From: Berberis thunbergii
Lineage: Eukaryota > Streptophyta > Magnoliopsida > Ranunculales > Berberidaceae
DNA length: 64,000 nt
Reading direction: 5' to 3'
NCBI GenBank assembly: GCA_003290165.1
Contig: QNQO01010750.1
Span: 1-64,000 of the forward strand
Position 1 is the stretch's first letter; each line of letters begins with the position of its first letter. A program made the position numbers and the translations under genes. Below the pieces are notes generated by a model. It saw nothing but the letters and a program-made list of their open reading frames with translations. It searched no databases and was not told where the DNA came from. Of the stretch, positions 47,726 through 58,190 are shown one piece after another.

Positions 47726-48436
47726 AGGGTGAGAAAAGGTTTTGAGGGAGAGAAAAAAAAGGGAAAGATGAGAAGAGACCCCCCAAGACAGCAACCTCGC
47801 TAGTTTTTGAAAGAATTTCGGTCGTGAGAATGAGAGGGTTTGGTGAGATTGGGTTAAATGAGAGTTAAAAAGGGGAAAAAATCTTCATTTTGTGTAGAAA
47901 ATTAAGTAGGGGCAAGTTTGTTTTTTTTAAAAATAATGGATGAAATTTCTTAGTCAATGCGGTTGACACACAAGTCATCGGTGTTAAACTGAAATACATG
48001 AACTAATAGAAGTCAAAAAGAAATAACAATGTGCCAAATGGGAAATAACCCTAAAAGAAACTACATTTTCCATCATTAATCGTATAACTTGGTAAACAAA
48101 ACAAAATATTGCCATCATATAAGCACCTTCTTAAAAATAGCTCTCGTGGAGTGGATTGGGGCTATAGCCTTACATCTATAACCTTAACAAAGGAAAAGTG
48201 AGAGCGAAGGAAAAAATATTGAATCTCAATTGCGTAGCAGACTCAATCTACAACCCAAGCTTTTAAACTCATCCTTTTCAGCTACCAATTTCTCTTTCTT
48301 TCTAGTTATACTCGGTTTTATCATCTTTTGATCCGTCTTCGGTTTGATTTTCTTTTATACAATATCCTACTAGTTCTTCGGCAATCCATCCCTGTTTTGA
48401 TCTCTTCCTTTTTGGCTACTGCATCTTATTATCATT

Positions 48437-48806
48437 AGAGTTGAAAACCAAATCGACGGTTCAGTTTCAAAAATTTTAAATCGAAACAAAACCGACCATT
48501 AACAAAATCGATTCTAATTTATGCAAACCGTAACTGAATCGACTAAAATCAAACCAAAATCGAAATAAAACCGAACCGATTGACTATTTTAAACATATTT
48601 TATTATTTTTTTATATAAAATATATTTTATTTATTATATATATTTGGGCAGTTCGGTTTGGTAGGTTAAAATCACATAGAAATCGAAAATCGAACCGACT
48701 ACTTCGGTTTTGAATTTTTTAAATCGAAACCAAACATAACCAATGGTTCGATTTTGATTGGTTCGATCGATTTAATCGGTTTGATTGATTTTTTGTTCAA
48801 CCCCAA
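48437..48806. mobile_element. hAT MITE (370 bp) with 8-bp target duplication
   Basis: TTATCATT flanks the element at 48429-48436 and 48807-48814. The termini AGAGTTGAAAACCAAATCG and the complement of the right end, TTGGGGTTGAACAAAAAATC, are imperfect inverted repeats. Subterminal CGGTT/AACCG motifs repeat in both orientations around an AT core. Confidence 0.85.
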
Positions 48807-48814
48807 TTATCATT

Positions 48815-49215
48815 GTCTTCTTTTCCCTGTTTCTATTCTTTCTTCCACAGTTTTTGTCATTCGCATTTTTGTCCTGCAACAAATCGATCTTCTTTTTTGA
48901 ACCTTATTGCTCTGTTTTTATTGGGGTCTCATCAACTACGTTTCAATCCTCCTTTATCTTTCTCATCGACTATGTCTCACCACAGCTGTTTTCTTTCCTT
49001 CTTTTTCCTTCTTTCTCTCATTTCACGAATACTAAAGGTCCTACCACCCCTTCAACAACTCTCAAGACCACTTGGTTTTCTAATTAGCTCACTGTTTAGT
49101 TTCTTGTTTGTACCTGTGCAGGTCTCCTGGTATTGCGAATAGGTTTGCAAATGCTTTTGATTTCAGATGATACCCTGTTTACATCCGATTCACTTTCAAT
49201 CGGGACTTGACATAT
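48815..49215. other. Pyrimidine-rich stretch without a gene
   Basis: Strongly T/C-rich on the plus strand, with TTCTTTC tracts up to about 49080. Open frames here have biased composition and no domain. Nothing else was identified before the CACTA terminus at 49216. Confidence 0.5.
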
Positions 49216-49549
49216 CACTACAAGAAAAGTGTTCATTGATAGCTTTAGTTTATAGCGTTTTTGTGAAAACCGCTATAAGTGACCGAATTCATCAAAGCCA
49301 ATTAAAATTGGAACCGCTATAGACCAAAAGCCGCGCGGGAAGTGAAAAAAGAAGCGCGAATTGCTTCTCAAAAGCCTCGCGGGAAGTGAAAAAATGAAAT
49401 GCACGAATTGCTTCTCAAAAGCCTCGCTCGATTCCACTTCAACATCAAAGGTATGCCGCTCAGTCTTTCTCCCTCAGTCTCGCTCTCCTCCCCCGTCAAT
49501 CGCAGCAGATCGGAGAGGCATTTTTCTTCTCCAAAGGTATGCCGCTCTA

Positions 49550-49800
49550 CAAGCGAGAGTGAGGGAGAGAGAAATCTAGGGAGAGTGAGAGAAATCAAGA
49601 GCGAGAGTGAAAGAGTGAGGGAGAGAGGAATTGAGCGAGAGAGAGATCCAGGGAGAGGGATGCCGCTCTTCTTCAATCCAAAGGCACGCCGCTTTTCTTC
49701 AAACCAATGGCACGCCGCTCAAGCGAGAGTGAGAGAGATCCAGGGAGAGGGAAAGAGTGAGGGTGAGAGAAATCGAGAGATCGAGAAATAGAGATCTAAG
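49550..49800. repeat. GA-rich low-complexity tract and short direct repeats
   Basis: Repeated GAGAGAG, GAGCGAGAGTGAG and GATCCAGGGAGAGGG units on the plus strand, with GGCACGCCGCT repeated twice. Just upstream, GAATTGCTTCTCAAAAGCCT is duplicated at about 49358 and 49405. Frames through this tract are composition artefacts. Confidence 0.8.
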
Positions 49801-50274
49801 TGCAGAAGCTCGTCCTCAACATCTCCGTCGGCAAGAGCAGAGATCGTCTCACCAAGGCCTCCAAGGTATGTATACTAAGTCTATCTCTCACTTACCCCCT
49901 AATCCCCATTGCACATTTTTTCCTCCCAAACCCCCATCGTTTTTCACTGATTTTTATTTGTAGGTGTTGGAGTTGTTGAGTGGACAAACCCTAGTTTTCT
50001 CCAAAGGTATGTATCTAACAAACAAAAAGGGTTTCTCTCTTTTATGTTTTTTGTTCATTTTGATTTTACATTGATTTGGTTGATGGGGTTTTTTACCCTT
50101 TGGTTTTTTTTTTTTGTGTTAACAATTTTTTTTTTCAGAATTGGGTGTAATGAGAAGATTTCTTGCTATGTCACCATCGAGGTGACAAGTGGATGCAACT
50201 TCTTGAGAGTGGATTGAAGGTGAAGGAGTACTACCTGTTGAGGAGGAACTTCAGTAAGACTGGATGCTTTGGTT
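49800..50274 (+). pseudogene. RPL11: Ribosomal protein L11 (uL5) gene fragment captured by CACTA
   Basis: Exon 49800-49865 reads VQKLVLNISVGKSRDRLTKA, exon 49964-50006 reads VLELLSGQTLVFSK, and 50139-50274 reads [13 protein letters not shown] then, after a one-base frameshift, [20 protein letters not shown] and [11 protein letters not shown]. These follow plant cytosolic 60S L11 in order, with introns retained. A short piece between exons 2 and 3 (ARYTVRSF in the family) is absent. Missing ends plus the frameshift mean no functional protein. Confidence 0.9.
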
Positions 50275-50753
50275 GAAATTGGTTATCTTTTTGAATATTT
50301 CGTGGTAACTGATGGTTGTGTATAATATTTAGGTTTCTTTGGTGTCAATGGTATGCACATTTGGAAAGGGGCGGATGTCAGCCATGCTTAGGCTTTTGGG
50401 TAATGGAAATTACCCTGAACTAAGTACAGGTATTGTTAGCTACAACATTAGAATGCCGTAAAATTTAATGTTTTGATATGGATGTGATGTGAATCTAATA
50501 TGCTATTGTCTGCTTAAATACTTTTAAATTTCAATCTTTCCTTTCCAATATTATTGGTCAGATTCATGACTAAAGGCCCTTTTTTTGTGTGTGTGCGTGT
50601 CTGAAAACTTTTGCAAAATGTAGATGATGTTGGTTTTTAGACACATCCAATATTATACTCACAGTTAGAGGAGTTGAAAGACTCCATCTGTTTACACCTG
50701 CAGGATCAAGTAAGCCTCTCTAACTAAATTAATATGTAGTGAATGCATGTTTG

Positions 50754-50863
50754 CATGTATCCCTACCTTAGTGATCCTGATTGGGTTTAGCTCATTTGTT
50801 GAAGCTAACATGTATCCCTACCTTAGTGATCCTGATTGGGTTTAGCTCATTTGTTGAAGCTAA
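50754..50863. repeat. Tandem duplication, two 55-bp units
   Basis: CATGTATCCCTACCTTAGTG and the following bases occur at 50754 and again at 50809, essentially identical. Confidence 0.95.
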
Positions 50864-51685
50864 CAGGCAAAGGGAAATAATGTTTTCAAATCAAAACATG
50901 GTGCATGATCCTATGACTATTGCTCTATTTGCAAAAACTAATCTATATGTTCAACCACCTTATTGTGAAAGCTACATCAAAAGAAGATGTTCATGAACTA
51001 ATCAATCAAGTTCCATTTAAACTTTTGAAATTGAGGTTCCGTTTTGACTTGTCCACTTGGCAGCTTTGTCTAGGAATTTTTTTTTCGGGGAATGCTTTAT
51101 TTCCAACAGAAATTTTGTAGTAGTGGTCATAGTCAATTAAGCTGTCAAGGCTTGTGTACTTAATAGCAGTTTATACATCATATGTAACATTCATGTTTTG
51201 ATGATGTTAGAATTGCCTCATTCTTTTTTCGAAACCAATTTAAAGTGTTCTAGAGTTTTGAGTTGACCCGTGACAAGTTGAGAGAGACAAACACAAGATT
51301 TGAGAGGTTAAAGATAATATTTTTCTCTCTTGTGTTTCTCCATCGAGTTATTGTGGCACTCTTGAATACCTTAAAGGCTGTCATTAAAGGGCCGAGTGGT
51401 TGATTAGAAGATGAAAATTGTTAGTTTCAGTTACCTTCTGTGATGATGGTTGATAAATTTTTCCCTAATCTCTCTCTTGTTGTTGTTGTGGTTTGTCACA
51501 TAACATGATACATCTGATGCAAATATGTTATCTTCAAATATTAATTTAATGTTTAGATAACATTCATAACCTATCATGTATTCATTTTACTCCCCTTAGA
51601 TACTTTGGGGCCTATTCTTCTATATCTCATGATTTTCGGACTTACTGGCTTGATAAAAATAATTTTTTTTTACTGTCTCGGTTCA

Positions 51686-51828
51686 GTGTGCAGCACTTTC
51701 TACTCTCCTTCTCGTGATTGCTCTCAATTTGGCTATTGGTCTTCTCCCTAACATAGACAGTTCAGCCCATATTGGAGGATTCTTGTCAGGTTTTCTCCTT
51801 GGATTTATTCTTTTGATTCGCCCTTAGT
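51686..51828 (+). pseudogene. Rhomboid-like protease gene fragment captured by CACTA
   Basis: The plus strand reads [20 protein letters not shown] and then [20 protein letters not shown] and RP before a stop. This is the last part of the catalytic core of plant rhomboid (RBL) intramembrane proteases. It includes the catalytic His in AHIGGF; the serine motif GxSG lies on a missing upstream exon. An acceptor-like CAG precedes it near 51687. Nearby blocks at 50330-50440 and 52550-52680 may be further captured exons but were not identified. Confidence 0.85.
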
Positions 51829-53789
51829 TTTGATATGTTAGCTGCAAATACATTCCTACAGGATATGAGTTGAAATATGTTAAATCCAAGCACAAATGCT
51901 ATCAATATTTGTTATGGGTTGTAGCTTTTGTCATCTTGATTGTGTAGTTTGTTTATCATCTCCTTTTGTTTCTAAGCTCATGTATGCTACTATGCTAGCC
52001 CAAAAACCCGGACTTGATGCCAACTACTATAGTAAAAGAAATCCATTGAAACTACTTAAGTAAGAGTGAGATAACAATTTGATTCTGGGTTGCATTTGCA
52101 GATCAATCTTGTTTTTCAGCACCTCTACATTCTGAAAATCCTTAACAAATTATTTATTTTGATGATATAGATATATTTATTTTGTATTTCTGTAACAAAA
52201 AAAACATGGGATCACTTAAAAACGTGTGTGTCCATCCACAAACTCCTGCTCCCTTGGTATTCTTCACGGCTATACTTCCTGGTGAACAGCTCACAAGTTG
52301 TATCTATTCTTCTTCACCCATAAAAATCACTCAATGAGCCAAATACAACCGTTGGTTTTGACCTTTTATCTGGATGATGTAATAATATGCAGATTTGCCA
52401 TGATATCGTAGCTGATTAAGGTTTATTCGCCTTTGGAACAGGGCATGCTGATACGAACAAATTGCAAGTTTCTATCCCCTTAACTTGTATTTATGCATTT
52501 CTGAATTATGAAGACGTGTGTCATTCTAATTGTTTGTATTTTTTGATGTGCAGTGAGTAGGAAGTAAATATTCAGTGTGACAACTATGCTTCATATGTTG
52601 GCCATTACCCCATGTTATCGTATTTCGCCATGGCTAAAAATGAATCCATTGGAAGGGAATGCTACAACTTTATGCAGGTATACTTTTACATATGTATCTT
52701 GATTTTAATTAACGTGATTAAGGCTCCATTAACAGGTTAACCTGGCACGACCCTTCACAACCCATTTTGTTGACAAGTATTAGAATAACTTTAATTAAAT
52801 CAAGCACATCTAAGGGGACTGTTATAATTTTATACATGATTCTTATATCAGACCACAAGGAGCAGTTAAAGAAAGGCACGACAGTGATTATAAAAGCACA
52901 CCAGGCATTGGTGACTAATAGCAACTAGCATGCTGACTTGAACCTTTTATAAGCTTTGAAATAGTAGACCTAATTTTGTGGGCTAATGAGTAATGACACC
53001 ATATGTTGAGATGGTTTGTGAAAAAGCAAAAAGTTGTCCAAATTGAGGAGAGTCACTCTATGCCTCTTTGCAAAAAGTTGTCCAAATTGAGGAGATGGTT
53101 TGATTGATTATCCTTTTAATCCTTGTTTTCCCATGCAAAACAATCTCTTCTTTAATGATTTCTTTCTTGTTTTCCTTTTTGGTACTTTGTAATGAATGGG
53201 AGTGTCTGCAATCTTAAGAGAAATGATGAGTATATCAGCCTTTTGTATGAGAAAGTAAGATTAGTTTAATTTGTTCTTTTTGTTCCCATTTTTTTTTATG
53301 CTTCTATGGCCTTTGTTGACTTAATAGCTTATAATAATAAATGATTTCATTGTTTACACTGCATCTTTTTAGTGATTCTAATCATTCCCATGAAAGGAGG
53401 ATATAATTTATTTATTTCTTTGAAGTTTGTGAAAATACTAATTAGTAGACACCTAGTGTTTCTTTTATTCCCATGAAAGGATATATATATATATAGGCAT
53501 AATGCTTCATAAAAAAACTGTCTGTTATACGTGCTAATGATTGCATGGAATACATGGCATTGCAAAAACTGCTTCGATTGGGCAACATCAATGAATCGCC
53601 TCCATGAATCTCTCACATGTTACCATAATGTTAATCTCAAATGAACCCACATTTTTGTTGTCTAGTGACGGTATGCGGCCTGGATGATGCGGGGAATTGC
53701 GGTTGCGACACATCTAAACAGGGGCAGAATTCTGGCAGAGCACTCTGTTGCAAAACAGAGCTGCTCTGTTCTGCGCTGTGTTGCTGTTG

Positions 53790-53872
53790 TGGATGCTGCT
53801 GCTGAGTCGCTGATGCCGCTGCTGCGCTGTTGCTGCTGCTGCTGCTGTGCTGAGGTGCTGCTGTTGCAATTT
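53790..53872. repeat. CTG-rich trinucleotide tract
   Basis: Many GCTGCTG units with interruptions on the plus strand. Frames through it are runs of Leu, Cys or Ala (Gln or Ser on the other strand) and are not called genes. Its origin could be a captured Gln-rich exon. Confidence 0.75.
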
Positions 53873-54254
53873 ATGACTTTGTTTCTGCTGTGAAAAGTGA
53901 GTCCTGATGGCCTTCTGCAGCAAAGTTCAACAGTTGCTGATTCAACAACTTTCTCTTTTGCTGATGGTATCACCGAATCTGTTCCCCGTTCCTACATTGA
54001 ATTTGTCGAGCTTCTTGTGCTGCCACAATCTGATTAGATTTGCATGCGTTTGTTTATCCATTTTTTTAACTTTTGAAGCATAGTAGAACTTGTAAAAATT
54101 GTCTCTCAGTGACTCACTAGCATTGGTAATACCTAAGAACCTATAAGTGACCTTCCTTTTTTTGTTTTTTTTTAAGAACATTAATAACATTTCTCATATA
54201 TCAGTGCTTTTGTAAGATTACACCCTTGCTCACAGTAATTTTCATGTGTAACAG

Positions 54255-54320
54255 GAGAAGATCATACATGAACTTGGCTTGGATATGGAGAGTACTGCTA
54301 ATCGCCTTGATTTTGTTCAG
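54255..54320 (+). pseudogene. Syntaxin (SYP5/SYP6-like) exon captured by CACTA
   Basis: A single exon with AG before and GT after encodes EKIIHELGLDMESTANRLDF and VQ. It matches the SNARE-helix segment of plant SYP5/SYP6 Qc-SNAREs (RIIxELGxEMESTxNRLDFVQKK). No neighbouring syntaxin exon was found, so this is a lone captured exon. Confidence 0.75.
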
Positions 54321-54689
54321 GTTTTCTTTCCCTATTAGGTCCTGCCAACAACCCAAAAACAGAAATTAGGCCCTTGGGCCCAATATCTACTATAATTATT
54401 AGCTATTAATCTCATGGTGTTGTGAATCTTTGCATAATTTTGTTATAACATAATTTTGTTGTAATTTGCCTTATGACATTACTTTGTATGTTGTACGTGT
54501 TGACATTATATGGTTATCTACTTAAACTTGCATTGATTTTCATTATTTTGTTGCAAGTAAACATGTAATTAGAGGAGGTAGAGGGAAAATATATTGGATA
54601 GTACAAGTAACATGTTTGTACTTATTGTGTACTTGCTGGAATGCTGCATTCTAACCTTAGGGTGTAATGAACCATCAAGCTATTTGTAT

Positions 54690-54901
54690 TTGTATTGTCT
54701 CTCCTACCCCTCTTTCATTATGCAATTGACAATAGCGGTTTTAACGTTTATGCTATAAAAACCCAAATTCTAAGGACATGAAACAGTAAAAAAGCTATCT
54801 AAATTCAGGCGGGCCTTTTGGCGCTTAACCAAAAATTTCCCTCAGCGTATATGCATCACTCTCCTCCCTCGCTCTCGCACAGTATTTCATCTTCCCGTTT
54901 T
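54690..54901. mobile_element. Decayed CACTA end, same family as the 29.6-kb element
   Basis: From CAATAGCGGTTTTAACG (54732) through TATGCTATAAAAACC and GGCGGGCCTTTTGGCGCT the sequence parallels the inverted right-end region of the CACTA at 36690-36790 (CAATAGCGTTTTTTATAAAT, TGCTATAAAAAG, GGCGGGCGTTTTGGCGCT). The CACTAC tip itself is mutated or lost near 54690. Orientation is the same as that of the terminus at 49216. The similarity stops at the palindrome at 54902. Confidence 0.7.
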
Positions 54902-54938
54902 GAAATGAGCCTGCAAGATTATCTTGCAGGCTCATTTC
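54902..54938. repeat. Perfect 18-bp-arm palindrome at an element junction
   Basis: GAAATGAGCCTGCAAGAT, one T, then its exact reverse complement. It lies precisely between CACTA-derived sequence and Ty3 integrase sequence. Confidence 0.95.
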
Positions 54939-54939
54939 A

Positions 54940-55560
54940 AATCCACAAAGCACTTAGGGACAGTTTGGTGCATAAAGCAGTGAAGAGATCCTGCTAGAAA
55001 GCACTGATAAATATTATGTCCCTATCTGAAACAATAGAGGCAGGTAATCCATATAACTTATAGATGTTATGAAAAAAATAGTTCAGCAACCATTGAAGAT
55101 GCGTAGGGATGTGACAAGGTCAAGAAATGGCTGAATTTAGTTAGTTTATCTACAACCACTAAGATGACAATTTTGTGGTTGGAAGGAGGCAATCCCTTTA
55201 TGAAATCCATGCTTATGTGTTGCCACGCGTGATTAGGTATTGGCAAGGGTTGCAAGAGTCCCTCATAAGCAATTTGATCATGTTTGTTCCTCTAACAAAC
55301 ATCATACCCAGCAATGAACTGAATTAAAAAAGTCTTCATACCCTGCCAATAAAAGTAATGTTTTAGCTTTTGATAAGTTGTAGTTATTACCTGAGTATCC
55401 ACCTATTGAGGAGTTGTGTAAGGCTGTAATAATTTGAGCTATTAAGGATCCAGATGAGCCTATATAGATGCATTGTGTGTAGTGGAGTAACCTCTTTGAG
55501 TGAGTGTAGGGGGGCAGCTTGTGAGTCAATCAGCAGTTGTTGGATGATGGCTTGAACATG
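54940..55560 (-). pseudogene. Ty3/gypsy integrase fragment
   Basis: The minus strand gives LQPLPIPNHAWQHISMDFI then GLPPSNHKIVILVVVDKLTK, the start of the integrase catalytic core (first catalytic Asp in SMDF). Upstream, at 55302-55529, lies the region normally containing the zinc-binding HHCC and its SxxGGHSG-type stretch (SSIGGYSGNNYNLSK). It is broken by stops and frame shifts and lacks LTRs nearby. It is nested between CACTA-derived DNA and the REV1 exons. Confidence 0.8.
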
Positions 55561-55666
55561 TGAATCAACAACATAACTACTAGTGACTTCTTGCAGCCCG
55601 AGAGGGGTGACAGTTGATATAGCTAGACAATGTGGATTTGAAAACTGACATCCGTATATGTTGCAG

Positions 55667-57472
55667 GTTGCTGATCAGTTTTATAACATCTTGCACAAGT
55701 ACTGTAACAAAGTTCAGGTATGTACTATCACTATGTGGATACCTTGAAATGTTCAATTCAAACCGTTTTTTCACTCTTCTTAGTTTCTTTCCTGACAAGC
55801 TAACTATTATTGGATAATACAGGCTGTGAGTTGCGATGAAGCGTTTCTTGATGTAACGGATAGAGAAGATGAAGATCCTGAGCATATAGCTTCAGTAATC
55901 AGAAAGGAGATCATAGAAACTACAGGATGTACTGCAAGTGCTGGTGTTTCTGGAAATATGCTAATGGCCCGTCTAGCTACCAGAGCTGCTAAACCAAATG
56001 GTCAATGCTACATCTCTCCCGAGAAGGTGAGGTTTGTTGTTGTGGTCTTTTTTACACTGTTGCTTGAAAGCCCCTTTTCACTTCTGCAATGACTTTTTGA
56101 AAGATAAGCTAATGGCTTTGTACAAAGTGATTAGTTAAACTACTGGAGGTTAAGTGCTTTCAAAATCATCAATCTGTTGATCAGAGTGTCTGCTTGTGTA
56201 TATGTGCAGTTATTTAATCGCTCACTTAAGTTTGTTGTTGTTTAAAAACTGTGGCATTGACATTTGTTAACCTTTAACCCTGATTTGTTTAACAGGTGGA
56301 AAGCTTTTTGGATGATCTTCCAATTAAAGCACTTCCAGGCATTGGGCGTGTTTTAGAGGAAAAGTTGAAAAAGCTGTACATTGAAACTTGCAGCCAACTG
56401 CGTGCAATTTCAAAGGTATTTTGGCCAGCTTTATGTATATGTTTGCTTGTGCCTTCCTTCATCTCCTTTCGACATCCACCTCTGTGATTGCTTCTGGATA
56501 GTTGTGTAAACTATGAGCAATTCTTTTCTTCTGTTACTTGCACTTGTATTTGCATAAAGTAAGGTTTCTCTGAATCAAGCGTAAAATACTTCCGTTTTGG
56601 TCCTGTGGTTTCTCTGATCGTGTGTAGAGTTTAGGCATCCTTAAATCCCTTCATTGTTTATACTTCTTACCAAACGATTGTTTTTTTAAACAATTACGAT
56701 ATAGCAAGATCAAACGACCCTTCAACTCTGAAGGTCTCTCTGTCTGTCTCTCTCTTTCTTTTCTCTTTCTCTCTATCTTCTTGCGCATGCACAGATAGTA
56801 TGATATGTGTACGATACTTGGAGTCCTGAAGTGCTAAATATCTTTTTTGTCAAATTTTTAATGCCTATATGGTTGACTCGGCATTACATTCCAATTGTTT
56901 GTCCAAAATCCAGTTAGATAATTTCCTAGTTTCTGCCTTGCACTCCGTTCATAATTTACAGCATGAAAAGCCTGACAGTGCATGAAGTTTCCAATGGTAA
57001 CTGGATTATCTGTTTCATTCTTGAATTGAACTTTTAGATTAAGCATTTTTACTCTCGTATGTATCAGAGTTTTATATATGTCATTTTGTTGCTAACATCT
57101 TGAAAATGGTTAGTGCAAAGCCACAATGATTGCAAAGCCCCATGAAGGCAAGCCATAATGATTGCACAAGCAGTTTTAGGGTCTATGCATGATGTTTCCC
57201 ATATCCATTAAGTTTACAAAGAAAATTCCCTTGAAACAAAGAAAAATTAACTCCCCACAATAAAATTCACATGTTGTGTCATATTAAGTGATGCACACAC
57301 TTGTCACATGTATGTATTTGAGTATCATTGTTTGATCAACTAGTTAGTTCTAGTGTTTATTTTAACAGCTTTTTGATGCCCATTTGCTTTGTATTTTATA
57401 AATCCACAGGAGACGAAATCGGTTGGAGCTGAAGTTAACTGGGGTGTGAGGTTCAATGATTTTAAAGATGTT
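55667..57472 (+). pseudogene. REV1: REV1 (Y-family DNA polymerase) gene fragment, probably captured
   Basis: Exons 55667-55717 (VADQFYNILHKYCNKVQ), 55823-56026 (AVSCDEAFLDVTDREDEDPE and onward), 56296-56415 (VESFLDDLPIKALPGIGRVL and onward) and 57410-57470 (ETKSVGAEVNWGVRFNDF) have GT/AG borders and follow plant REV1 in order. REV1 is the deoxycytidyl transferase of translesion synthesis; the SCDEAF motif holds catalytic acidic residues of the palm. The exon normally between the last two (SLQKDFGLKTGEMLWNYSRG in relatives) is missing. The N-terminal BRCT part and everything after NDF are missing, and an AP-4 exon follows. It is therefore an incomplete copy within a train of unrelated exons, although each kept exon is open. 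Confidence 0.88.
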
Positions 57473-57607
57473 GGTATCATGCTAAATTAAGACTCATTTG
57501 TTGATTTTTTATTAGGATTATTTGGCCTCTCAAATTTCTTTGCCTAGTGGACGGTTGCTAAACTAAAAGTCGAATCAAGTCATAAATTATTTCTCCGTGC
57601 TATGCAG

Positions 57608-57889
57608 GTTCGATTGCACCTTCTCACTGCAGTGGTAAAATGTTTCTTTAGAAGACCACACGAGACCCAAAAAGCACTAGGAGCTGCACTTGCTGCAGGT
57701 TTTTCTGATTCTCATCAGGTGAGACTTTGATTAAATGTTATATTGTTGAATGTACATAGACCTTGATGCCTTTGTCTTAAAACAGTTTATGCTTGGATAA
57801 TGTATTAAATGGTGAATTCACTGCAGGGTGTTCATGACAGAGCCTTATTCTACTACAGGCTTTTGCAATATACTGTATCTGTAGCAGAA
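57608..57889 (+). pseudogene. AP-4 complex beta subunit gene fragment (captured exons)
   Basis: Exon 57608-57718 encodes VRLHLLTAVVKCFFRRPHET and then QKALGAALAAGFSDSHQ. After an intron, 57827-57889 reads GVHDRALFYYRLLQYTVSVA E. This matches plant beta-adaptin-like protein A of the AP-4 sorting complex (RPPETQKALGAALAAGLAD, DVHDRALFYYRLLQYNVSVAE). At 57890 the frame passes without a break into an AAA-ATPase motif, so the exon is chimeric. Only a small piece of the adaptin trunk is present. Confidence 0.88.
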
Positions 57890-57962
57890 GGAGTTCTTTT
57901 GTATGGACCTCCTGGGACTGGTAAAACATTAATGGCTCCCACCTGGCTCTTGATTTTAGTTT
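57890..57962 (+). pseudogene. AAA-ATPase Walker A segment fused in frame to the AP-4 exon
   Basis: Directly after the AP-4 residues VAE the frame reads GVLLYGPPGTGKTLMA, the P-loop of proteasomal/FtsH/CDC48-type AAA ATPases (KGVLLYGPPGTGKTLLA). A short tail and a stop follow at about 57960. Fifteen or so residues do not allow the exact ATPase to be named. Confidence 0.75.
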
Positions 57963-58118
57963 AGCTCCCAAATGAAGACCCAGGTACTTAGTTGGCAGAG
58001 TTCCTTCTCTACAATGAAGTAAATCAACAAGGAATTGGAAATGTTGCACTTAATCCTTTCAAGATATTGAAAAGAATCTTCTCTTCCTTTGGGCCTTGGC
58101 TTTGTTATTTCCTAGTTC

Positions 58119-58155
<37 letters not shown>
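58119..58155. repeat. Long T homopolymer (~37 bp)
   Basis: An uninterrupted T run between the AAA segment and the next captured exon. It could mark the junction or tail of an inserted retro-copy, but no target duplication was identified. Confidence 0.9.
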
Positions 58156-58190
58156 CTGTATACAGTGCTCTTGACTTATACAGTTATGTA

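Larger units (their letters stand above)
46848..48051. mobile_element. Pack-MULE (Mutator-like element) of 1.2 kb carrying two host gene fragments
   Basis: Long inverted ends of roughly 150 bp can be read: CATTTGGCCCTC...GTTATTTCTCTTTGACC at 46855-46905 is mirrored by the complement of 47990-48045, and the core AACCGCATTGACTAA occurs near both inner edges. The flanks TTAAAGAAA (46839-46847) and TAAAAGAAA (48052-48060) match at 8 of 9 bases, the duplication size of Mutator elements. No transposase is present. The cargo is an eEF1B-beta fragment (minus) and a class III peroxidase fragment (plus), arranged head to head. Confidence 0.88.
49216..54690. mobile_element. CACTA element with one recognised end, carrying host gene fragments
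   Basis: The terminus CACTACAAGAAAAGTGTTCA continues TTGATAGC and TATAGCGTTTTT. It closely follows the inverted right end of the CACTA at 29555-36817 (CACTACAACACAAATGCTCA, TTGATAGC, then ATAGCGTTTTTT), so the two elements belong to one family. Subterminal TATAGCG/CGCTATA motifs follow to about 49320. Captured exons of RPL11, a rhomboid protein and a syntaxin lie inside. The opposite end was not found; a second family-related terminus starts near 54690, so 54690 is only an upper guess for where this copy stops. Confidence 0.7.

Noticed and set aside
47440..47803. Longer plus-strand frames across the Pack-MULE interior
   Set aside because: They cross the eEF1B antisense sequence and read the peroxidase part in the wrong frame.
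49361..49791. Several Arg/Glu/Ser-rich open frames
   Set aside because: Produced by GAGAGA-type low-complexity sequence next to a CACTA end.
53684..53973. Gln/Ala-rich proteins around the CTG tract
   Set aside because: Open on both strands only because of the trinucleotide bias; no start context, no domain.
55667..57472. Functional REV1 gene
   Set aside because: N-terminal exons, one internal exon and all 3' exons are missing, and unrelated AP-4 exons follow at once; a Ty3 fragment lies upstream.
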